From Edaphochlamys debaryana (taxonomy: Eukaryota > Chlorophyta > Chlorophyceae > Chlamydomonadales): a DNA stretch of 64,000 bases. The first letter of the stretch is position 1, and each line of letters begins with the position of its first letter. The stretch spans positions 1,302,001-1,366,000 of the forward strand of contig JAEHOE010000005.1 in the NCBI GenBank assembly GCA_016858145.1, written 5' to 3'. Made by a program: the position numbers and the translations under genes. Below the pieces are notes generated by a model. It made no database searches. It was given only the letters and a program-made list of their open reading frames with translations, and was not told the DNA's origin. Shown here piece after piece: positions 49,860 through 64,000 of the stretch.

Positions 49860-52800
49860 ATGCCACCGCGGCCAAGCTCGGCCGCGCTGTCGGCCTCCAA
49901 GATCGCGAAGAAGGAGCGCATTCTACAGGTACAGAGGCAGCTCGTGCTGCGCAGCCGCTACACACGTCGCCGCAGCGACTTCCTCCGCCGTTGTTACCTT
50001 CCCCCCAGGCGCTCAACCGCATGAATGACCGGGACACACAGAAGGCCGCTGCCGAGGACTTGGCAAGCATAGTGCACGTGCGTGGGTCGGGGGAAGCACT
50101 CTAGGGGAGGATGCAAGGGAGCCCAAGCGGCCGGGGGACAGCAAGGGTGGGTGGCGGCCGCAAAACCTGACACGCGCGGCGTGCCCGACGGTGCTACCCA
50201 TAGCTATCCAATGTCGAGACGCTCACGCTGTCTTTCTTCCCCCAAACCCTTCCTACCACGCATGTGTGGGGCCACAGCACATGGACCAGGAGGGCCTGCC
50301 CATCATGCTCAGCTGCCTCTGCACCACGGGGTCAGAGCACAAGGTCTACGCCCGCAAGGTGCGCCCCTGCCCACCCTGCCCACCCTGCCCACCCTCCTGG
50401 TCCCGCCCTACCCCTGCTCCTCCTCCCATCCCCTGTCACTCCTCTCCTGCTCCTCCCCTTTCCTCCCACCACATCCCATCCCCTCCCATCCCTCCCGCAG
50501 GAGTGCGCCCGGGCGCTGGGCATCATCGCCTCCGACTACTGCCCGCTGAGGGAGGCGGCCCTGCAGGCCCCCCACCTGGGCAAGGTGCTGGGGCAGCTGC
50601 GCAAGTCGCTCATGGTGGGGCGGGGGCAGCCGTCTGGTGGGCCAGGGCGGCCTGGGGCCAGGCCCTGCCCTGGCCCTGGCGGCTGGCTGACTAGGGGCAT
50701 GGGGACGGGGCCGCGCCGGTTGCAGGGGCCTAGGAGGATGCCGCGTCGTGAGGTGCTGCCACGCCCCGTCCCCGTCCCCTCAGCGCCCGCGCTCTGCCAC
50801 CCCCTCCTCCCACGCCCCACACCTCCGTGCCCCTCCCCCTCCTGCCCTCCAGGACGTGGACAGCGGTGTCCGCGAGGCGAGCGCTGAGGCCCTGGCGCTG
50901 GTGGCCCAGGGCCTGGCGCAGCAGGCGGGGGCCGGCGGGGAGGGGGTCATCGTGCAGGCGCAGGGAGCCCCCGGCGGCCCCGGCCCCAGCCCGGTGCTCA
51001 AGCTGCTGCTCGAGTGCCTGGGGGAGCAGAAGAAGGAGCTCAACGCAGCAGCCTGCCAGGCGCTGGGGCTGGTGGGGCCGGGGTGGGGAGGGAGGTTGCT
51101 GCGGGCCGCACCGCGCCTGATGCAGTCCCGTCCCCCATGAACGGGTGTGAGCAGACCCTGAGGGAAGCCCGCCCGGCCAGGGCCTGGGCACCAGGGGCGG
51201 GGAGGCTGGACGACGCGTGCGGTCGTTTTGTAGCCCATCCTTCAACTGATCTTGCTGCCGTTGTGTCCCGCAGTCCGCGCCGTTCCTGGGCACGCTGGAG
51301 GCCCCGCTGGCCAAGGAGCTGGTCCGCAAGCTCAACTCCCCCGCCTTCCAGGCGCCCGCTGCGCTGCTGGGGGCGCTGGCGCGGACCGACCCGCTCTCGG
51401 GGGAGCCCAGCGGCCTCATCAAGGTGGGGACGGAGGGGGAGAGGGAGGGAGGGAGAGGGGATGAGGAGGGGGGCGGGTGGAGGGCAGGGTGGCAGGGCAT
51501 GCACGGCCTCAGGGTGCAGGCAAGCAACGCGGACCTGGCGGCCGTCCCGAGGCTAGGCAAGGGTATGGGTGGTGTTTTTGTGACCCGCTGCCGCCGGTGT
51601 GTGTGCCCCTTGCAGAGCGGACCCGCGGCCTTCGTGCCCATCCTCTCAGCGCTGGTGGGGCAGCCCCCCGCGCCCCAAGCGGGCGCTCCCTCCCCGGGCT
51701 CCGGCTCGGGCTCCGGCACCGGCGCTGTGGGCTGCCTGCACCGCCCCGACTGGCAGGTGGGGGCGCCCGGGTGCTGCCCGCGAGAGCTGCCCTTGGGGAG
51801 GGGCGTTGTTGTGTGAGGTGGATGGAGGTGTACCAATCTCCAGCCGAGAGGCCCCGCCTAATCCCCCCGCCCAGGGCGCCCACGCCTCCCTCACCCCGTG
51901 CGTTGATCAGAGGATCACATGATGCCAACACCACCCTTGGCCCGTGCCCCTCCGCGCATGCGTGTGCGCCCCCCGCTCCCCCGCACGCTCCCCGCCCCCC
52001 GCAGGTGCGCCAGGCCGCCGCCGACATGCTGCGCGCCACCGCCCTGCTGCTGGGCCCCCTCGTGGAGGCGGAGGGGGGCTGGGCGGACGCCAAGAGCGTC
52101 ACGGCGCGGGCGCTCAAGGGCCTCGAGTCGTGCCGCTTCGACAAGGTCCGCGGTCGGGTACCCGGGCAGCGCTGCAGGGGTAGCGCTACACGGTGTTGTG
52201 GGGACCCTCCGTTGCCTTCACCCCACCTTTAGACCTGTACGCCTCGACTCCTGTTATCTTGCGAGGCCCTGACCTTGATCCCGCGCGGCCCCCGCAGGTG
52301 CGTGACGTGCGCGACGTGGCCCGTGCTGCGCTTGCGGTGGTGGAGGACCTGCGCGAGTACGGCACCGGCGGCGGCAGTGTGGCGGGCTGGCCCGAGTTCA
52401 TCGCTGACCGACTGCGGGCGAGAGGTGGGGACCCAATCTGCAGAAGCTCAGCACCAAAGCATACAGAAAGTAGCACCGTCTCAGCCCGTCTCTGAGGAAG
52501 TGTTGTGCAGCGACAGAGGCGTCCAGGCAGTGTCTCCTGTTTGAAACGACGCCTGTCTGTGCACCTCAACGACGACCGTCCGTGCGGCCCCCCACAGGCC
52601 TGCCCGCGCCCCTGACGCCCGAGGCGGCCCCGCCCGCGCCCTCGCCCGCGCCGGCACCCGTCCCCCTCGGCCGCATCTCTCCGCTGCGGCGCTCCCGCAG
52701 CCCCCCGCTGCGGCCCCGCTCCGCCGTCTCCCCCTCGCCCCCGCCCCGGCGCCGCTCCCCCACGCCCGAGCGGCGGCCCTCGCCCGTGTTTGAGCGCGCC

Positions 52801-55800
52801 GGCTCCCTCTCCGAACGCTTCCGCGCTGCACACCAGGCCCTGGACGTCCTGGTCCACGACCCCTTGGGCCGCTACCAAGAACCGGACCAGGACCAGGACC
52901 GTGCGTCGGTTCGGAGCGCGGCACAGTCGGCCGCGGCGGCGGCGGCGCCTCTGGCGGCGGGGCCAGGGCTGGGGGAGGAGCTGCGGCCTGAGGCGGCGGC
53001 GGGGGCGGGGGCGGGGGCCGGGGCGCCGGCGGCGGGCAGTCGGGCGCTGTCGCGCAACGGCTCGCGGGCGGAGAGCGTGGCGAGCGGGCGGGGCCCGGTG
53101 GAGCCGCAGGTGGGGAGAGGTCGAGAGGATGCGTCGGGGGGGCCGTGAGTGAGTCTGGGGAGAGGGACCTGCGTCGTCTTCGGTCACCTCCAGTGTGATC
53201 TCGTGCATCTCATCCCCTGTTGTTTCCCCCGTGACCCCTGCCGCAGTTCTCGGTCCGGTCCCGGGACGAGGGCCTGCCGCCCCCCGCCCCGCTGGCGCCC
53301 GCTGACGACCTGGGCGGCTCCCTGGGGCCACCCACCTTCTCCCGCCAGCCCTCGGGTGCGTGCACCTTGGGTTGACGCTAGCTATGGAGGGACATTGGGC
53401 TCTTTTGAGAATGTTTTTGGGCCCTCCAACCCGTCACCAGCTCCCTAAAACCCTATTGGCCGTGGCCGCGTCTTTGCCCCGCAGCCGTTGCCCGGCCCGC
53501 GCCGGAAGCTCCCTACCCGGGGCCCCCGCCCGGGCTCCCGCGCTCCGACTCCGCCGCCCGGCGCTCCAACAGCACCACACCGCCGCTCCCCGCCTGGGCC
53601 TCTTACGCCTCCACCCCGCCGCCCTACGCTGCCCCCGCCGCGCCCTACGCCACGCCAACGCCCACCCCCGGCTCCGTGCCGCCGGCCGTGTTTGGCCCCG
53701 GCGCCACGCCGCCCGTCTACGGCGGCGCGCCGGGCCCCTCCCCGGCCGCGGCCGCCGGCCTTGCACCCACCATCACGGTCCAAACCGATGAGTGGCTGGC
53801 GCTGCAGTCGCGACTCAAGGCCCTAGAGGCCCAGCAATACCAGCTCGTCGGGCTACAGGTAAGGCACACGGATTGTGCTATTGTGTTTAACCCAATCTTC
53901 TTCCTGTTTGTTGCGTTGGGGGAAGGGAGCTTCGGGACCCAGTGGACCATACCCAGTGGCAATTGCGTCCTTGAGTCCTGCTGTGTGCTGCTTCCCTGCC
54001 CGGCAGGCGAAGGTGCGGAGCCTGGAGGCCGCTCTGGAGGCGTCCCAGACGCAGCTGCTGTCCGCATCGCCCTCTGCAGCGTCCGTGCCCCCCCCGCTGC
54101 CCTACCCGCCGCCCATCCAGGTGCGTGTGCCAGCCAGGGCGCACCCCAAGCGGCCCATCGCAGTATCGCATCTTCGCGTTGAAAGCCGCTGCTTCCAGTG
54201 AGTGCTATGTACGTGGGAGGAAGCCCCCAGTGACGATTGCCGGCCCATCTTCCTCCCCTGCAGGTGGGCCCACCCTCGCCCCACCCGCTCCTCAGCGCCA
54301 CAGACTCAGAGGCCTCCTGGGTCAACCTCAACCGCACCATCCGGCCGGGCCAGGTCCAGCCGGGCCCAGGCTCGCCGCTGGGCGGGCCCGGGCTGGGCCC
54401 GGGCTCCGCCACAGCCGCCGGCCGCCTGGCCGCGTACGGCTTCGACAATGGCGGCGTGGTCAGCCCCCGCGTGTCGCTTCAGCTTCCCTCCGCGTCGCCG
54501 TCAGTGCAGGCCAGTCAGGTGGGTGCCGTACTGGGGGCGTACGTTTCTCCGTAGCGCGCCATGATGCGATAGGTTAGGTTGATCGAAGGATGTCGAGCAG
54601 AGCATGTGTTCGTGAGAGCAGGGTGGCCGCTAGGGTCCGTGCGGTTGCCCGGTACGGTACGGTGAGGCAGAGGATGCCGCCCACGTTACTTGTGCCGGTG
54701 TGCACGTGGGGCATGAGCCTCTAGTCGGCCTCAGTCTCTGGAGCACTGATCCGGTCCGTACCATCCTATCCTGTCCAATCTGCTCCGGCGCAGGACTTCT
54801 CCTCGGGTGGAGGTGCGGGTTCGGGCGGCGGCGGCGGCAGCGGCGGCGGCGCGATGGGCGACGTACGGCAGCTGTACCGCGAGGCGCTGGCGGGCGGGCG
54901 CCAGAAGGAGCTGGCCCTGCTGAGGCTCATGTCACAGACGGGTGCGGCCCATGACAGGGGTAGCGGCAACGCACACTGTCTGCCTGCCGTGCTGCAGGGC
55001 CCACGGCACTCCGCCCCCCAATGAGCCCCGAAGTTTGCTACCTCACGCCAAGCAACCCCCCACGCGGGCCCCTCCGTCGCAGGCCCTGTATGGAACGACC
55101 TGGGCCAGGAGATGTGCACCCACCTGCTGGCAACCTTCACCTCCTGCCTGCAGGCGGCCCGCGCGGTGGGTGGGGCGGCGCCGGCCTGCCGGGAGGGAAG
55201 GGCTGCGGCGAGGCGGCACAGCGCCCCCAGCGCTCCGGTCCTGTCCTGTCTTTAACCCATTACCTGCCCTCCCCGCTGCCCCTTGTCTCGCTCTCCCTTC
55301 TTCAACCCGCACCGCAGGACGGTCCGCTCCTGGGCCGCATGATGCCCTGGCTGTGGCGCCTGGCGGACGACGAGAACAGCCGCTTCGACGCGCCGCCCGA
55401 CATGCGCGCACCGCTGCTGGCGGCGCTGCGGTCGGCGCAGCTTTACGTGTCGGACTTTGCGGTGGGCAGGGCGGGCCGGGGCAGGGCACGCGGGGTGGCG
55501 GGGGGCTTGCTGCGGACCGTGCAGGTGACGAGCCTTGCGCCGGGCGGGCTGGGGCAGGTCAGGGGGGCGTCTTTGCGAGGGGCCTGAGCGGCCTGCTCAC
55601 CCTGTTGGGTAATGGCTGGCACGCAACTGACCCGTTGCTCCGCATCCACCCCCACATGGCCCCGCCCCGCCCACAGCTCCACGAGAAGATGGCGCTCCTG
55701 GCCTCCACCCTGCGCGTGCACTGGGCCCTACCCGAGTCCCCCTCCGCCTCCCGCGGCGTCTCCATGGCGGGACTTGTGCAAGCCGGCGCGCCGCCGCCCC

Positions 55801-56156
55801 CGCCATACGCCGCGCCGCCCTCGTCCCAGCCGCCCTCCTTCGGCGGCGCTCTCCTGGCCGTGCAGCCCCCCTCCCCCCAAGGCGCCGGGCCCGACAGCCT
55901 GGGCGCCATCCACTCCACCGTCTCCGTCACGCCGGAGCCCGTGTCTCCGGCAGCGCTGGGGGACGCCTCGGGCCCGGGGACCCCGCGAAGTGGAGTGGGC
56001 GGCGGCGGCGGGCGGCAGCCGCTGTCGGCCCTGGCGGCGCCGAGCCTGGGCACGCTGATGGGGATGATGGGGAACCTGGAGAGGGACTTCGCGGCCGCCA
56101 AGGCCAGCCCCGCTCGGGGCGGAAGCAGGCCTGGGTCGGTGGCGGGGCGGGGGTGA
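49860..56156 (+). CDS. TORTIFOLIA1/SPIRAL2-like microtubule-associated protein
   Basis: Eighteen exons, 1,109 residues: 49860-49928, 50009-50077, 50278-50358, 50501-50614, 50853-51071, 51274-51423, 51616-51756, 52005-52145, 52298-52424, 52598-53109, 53247-53355, 53485-53858, 54007-54120, 54264-54518, 54794-54941, 55083-55165, 55318-55461, 55677-56156. The N-terminal HEAT/TOG-like array (1-370) matches plant TOR1/SPR2: LNRMNDRDTQKAAAEDL, DVDSGVREASAEAL, DWQVRQAAADMLRA, LESCRFDKVRDVRDVA. A long Pro/Ser/Ala-rich region follows, then a coiled coil (about 675-721: LKALEAQQYQLVGLQ, VRSLEAALEASQTQLL) and a conserved C-terminal helical part (MPWLWRLADDENSRFDAPPD). Known of the family: binds microtubules, stabilises minus ends and affects cell shape and growth direction. 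All introns are GT-AG. Exon 10 encodes a Gly/Ala run from a G-rich tract. Confidence 0.92.
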
Positions 56157-56922
56157 GGGGCTGCGGGCATGGGGCTGCGGGCAGGCGGCTGTGGGGTGGG
56201 GTGGGGGCGGGTGTGGTGCGGGGAGGCGGAGGAGGGGAGCGGGGTGGGGAGCGTGTGAGCGGGCGCAAGAGCGGTGCTGAGCATGGGGCATGCTGCGCTG
56301 GGGCGGCGGTGAATAGGGCTCGTCTAATGGTTCTGATTGTCGGATGAAGCTGGTTGGACCAAGCCCATCCAGCGCTAGCAGAAATGAGTGTGCGGGCGTC
56401 GGCTGATGTGTGACTCGTATGCCCGGGCTCGTGCATGCGGCAGCTGTGCATGCGAGGTATTGACAGAGCCGGGTGAGGGGCTGAGGGCCAGCTAAATGAC
56501 TGCATCTGCTGCACGAGAACAAGACTGGAGATATACTGACCTTAGTTTCGCGCCTAGATACCGGCACTCTTCGACTTGTGCAGTGTGCACGGGTGAGCTG
56601 AGGTGTCAGAGGCACAGATGTAACTCCCTCACTTCGTCATCAGCGTCCGACTTGCCCACCTCAGGGCGCCACAGCCCGGTCCCCACCTCCGCACCCATGC
56701 GGGTTCCTCACCCCAGCCAACCTGCTGCATCATCCTGCGAACCGCACGCCTATGCACGTGCCCTCAACGCAGCACAGTTTGGGAGCCATCCGGCTCCTGC
56801 ATGCCCCCCTCAGCTTCTTTCTTATCAATCAGGTCCTGCGCTTGCCAATACCACCAGTAACGGCAGCTTCGGTCAATACCGGTATGATCCAGCTTTGGCC
56901 AGTACCCCCAAGTGTCAATCGC
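56157..56922. other. Convergent intergenic region
   Basis: This lies between the stops of the TORTIFOLIA1-like gene (+) and the RecQ gene (-), so it is shared 3' flank. No coding exon is supported. TGTAA at 56619-56623 on the plus strand suits the first gene. No reverse-strand TGTAA was found for RecQ. Confidence 0.5.
56619..56623 (+). promoter_or_regulatory. Candidate TGTAA polyadenylation signal for the TORTIFOLIA1-like gene
   Basis: TGTAA on the plus strand, 463 nt after the stop codon. Motif and distance fit a chlorophyte 3' UTR. Confidence 0.4.
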
Positions 56923-62625
<5,703 letters not shown>

Positions 62626-62883
62626 TTGTGTGTGCTATACCGCTGACTGGGTCAGAATGCTATCCTGGGCGCAAGTTCCAAAGCATCGGAGAAGACATCG
62701 CGACAGGGCCTTCAGGTGCGTTAAGTTCGCAAGTTGTTCGCTTGTATGTGTCATATCAGGTGCCCAGAAGCATACGCGCAAAAGATAGCTTGCGTGCGTG
62801 GCGAAAGCTGGCGAGCTCGGGCTCGATCCGGATCGCGACCGAGTTTAAAAAGCCAGCTCGGTAAGAAGCACGCTCTTGGTGCA

Positions 62884-62908
62884 AGAGAGCGCCCGTTCCG
62901 CGCTCTCT
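62884..62908. repeat. Small foldback: 9-bp stem, 7-nt loop
   Basis: AGAGAGCGC pairs with GCGCTCTCT around the loop CCGTTCC. It sits about 20 nt beyond the reverse-strand TGTAA of the WDR89-like gene, near where cleavage would occur, and about 260 bp upstream of the RecQ start. Confidence 0.55.
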
Positions 62909-62927
62909 CTCCTCTCCTCACGCATAC

Positions 62928-62932
62928 TTACA
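62928..62932 (-). promoter_or_regulatory. Candidate TGTAA polyadenylation signal for the WDR89-like gene
   Basis: TGTAA on the minus strand, about 105 nt after the stop at 63034; a close and plausible placement for a chlorophyte transcript. Confidence 0.5.
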
Positions 62933-63033
62933 CATCCGCGTGCCACCATGACCACTAGGCCTGCCCCTTGGCACCACATCCACCGAGCGCCCCCTCCCCC
63001 TATAAAGCCCCCTCCCCCTCCGCAGCCGCGACC

Positions 63034-64000
63034 TCAATACGGCGACGGCCGCTTCTGCTTCCCCCCTTGCCCCCGCCCGCCCCGGCCTCCCCGCCCCCCG
63101 CGCCCCGGCTGTTGTGGCTGGTCCGGCCCCGGCGACACCCGCCGCTGCGCCCCGCCGCCGCCAGCGCCGGGACCGCCCTGAGGCGGCGCAGCCGCCGCCG
63201 CGGCCGCGCCAGCGGCCGCCAGCTGCTCGTCCAACGTCCACATACACACTAGCGCGTCCTCTCCCCCCGACACGCCGAACGGCCCCGCCGACCCGTCCCC
63301 CATGCACTGCACGCTCCGCACGATGGACGTGTGCCCGCCGGCCAGTACAATGACGGGGCAGGCCATGGCCGCCCCCACCATGGCCCCCTGCGGCCCCGGC
63401 TGCTCCACCACGGGGAGGAACGCCACGGCGCCGTCGTTGTGCCCCCCCAGCAGGAAAAGCTGCCCCGAGGGTGGGTCGTAGTGGCAGCCCACCAGGTAGT
63501 CCATCTAGGGTGAGGGTGAGGGGGTGGGGGGAGGTTTTAGGCGGATGGGCGGGGAGAGAGAGCAGTGTGTTAGCGGGCCCTGTCAAGAGGGAGGGGGGTT
63601 GGGCAAGAAACGTTGGGCAGAGGCTGGTGCTCCCAGCCGGGGGGTTACGGGGCAGCCCACGAGCAGGACAGACGCGAGCGCCGAAAGCAGCATGTGGAGG
63701 TCTGTGTCTCCAGCAAGGACAGCTGAGGATGCGGCCTTCCTTGCGGTGCAGCCCACGAGCGGGGCAAACCCGAGTCCACGCATGCGGGCTCCCAGAGGGC
63801 CCAACGAGCAGCGCAGACAGCCAGGGCGGGGCTCACCTCGGGCAGCAGTGGTGCGGCCGGCGAGGCGGCGCAGGCCTGCGTGGCGGTGGCGCGCGCCTCG
63901 GCAAAGTCCGCGAACTGCAGCTCCCCCCCAGGCAGGTCCTCGCTGGTGGCCCGCAGCCACTCCCACAGGTGCACGCTCTCGGTGCCCGTGCGGATCCACA
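63034..64000 (-). CDS. WDR89: WDR89-like WD40 protein, 3' part only
   Basis: Partial: the gene continues beyond the right edge. Two exons are visible: 64000-63837 (frame continues upstream) and 63504-63034, joined as LLPE/MDYLVG. The C-terminal blades read MDYLVGCHYDPPSGQLFLLGG and GHTSIVRSVQCMGDG, then SGGEDALVCMW, the pattern of WDR89 (a single-propeller WD40 protein of unclear function). After the propeller come an Ala run and an Arg/Gly-rich tail (GRGGRGGRGGRG) ending KRPSPY, which suggests RNA binding or nuclear location. The acceptor is CTAG before ATG, so that ATG is internal and not a start. Confidence 0.82.

Larger units (their letters stand above)
62626..63033. other. Intergenic: RecQ promoter side and WDR89-like 3' flank
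   Basis: Both genes are on the minus strand and only about 400 bp apart. The region holds a reverse-strand TGTAA (62928-62932) and a 9-bp-stem foldback (62884-62908). A TATAAA at about 63000 is on the wrong strand and in the wrong place for RecQ. No coding exon is supported. Confidence 0.55.

Noticed and set aside
63000..63006. TATAAA as a promoter element
   Set aside because: It lies just downstream of the WDR89-like stop, in the plus orientation, while both neighbouring genes are on the minus strand.

Overview
The window is nuclear DNA of a GC-rich, intron-rich green alga (Chlorophyta), most likely from a ciliated lineage such as the Chlamydomonadales. Coding exons have strong G/C third positions, are short and are split by many small introns. 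Several genes are followed by TGTAA, the chlorophyte polyadenylation signal. Plant-type genes (a TORTIFOLIA1/SPIRAL2 microtubule protein, a U-box WD40 protein) sit beside a gene whose architecture is typical of cilia (EML propeller plus LOXHD1-like PLAT array). The species cannot be fixed from the sequence alone.

Layout. 372-28514 (+): one giant gene. My splice model has 86 exons and an unbroken frame of 3,799 codons: disordered N-terminus, EF-hand-like segment, EML-type tandem WD40 propeller, 20 PLAT/LH2 domains, degenerate WW-like C-terminus. Its intron 17 (6576-7815) carries five related C/D-box snoRNA-like elements, and intron 77 (23980-24710) carries a 63-bp minisatellite. 30237-33084 (-): U-box plus eight WD40 repeats, a probable E3 ubiquitin ligase. 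34659-39882 (-): DNA topoisomerase IB. 40695-42029 (-): unrecognised protein with two tandem copies of a B3-like module. 43104-48500 (-): MCM6. 49860-56156 (+): TORTIFOLIA1/SPIRAL2-like microtubule protein, divergent from MCM6. 56923-62625 (-): RecQ helicase. 63034-64000 (-): 3' part of a WDR89-like WD40 gene that runs off the window.

How the genes relate. Three are replication or genome-maintenance genes (TOP1, MCM6, RecQ). Two bind or probably bind microtubules (EML-PLAT protein, TORTIFOLIA1-like). They are not an operon; their proximity may be chance. MCM6 has an exact E2F consensus octamer upstream, as expected for an S-phase gene.

Most notable: the intronic snoRNA array, whose internal hairpin is preserved by compensating substitutions; the EML-(PLAT)20-WW architecture; an exon cassette in the PLAT array triplicated with identical exon lengths; and an unusually high share of GC-AG introns (9 of about 153 by my count). 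All splice models were made by hand, using reading-frame continuity, splice consensus and family similarity.
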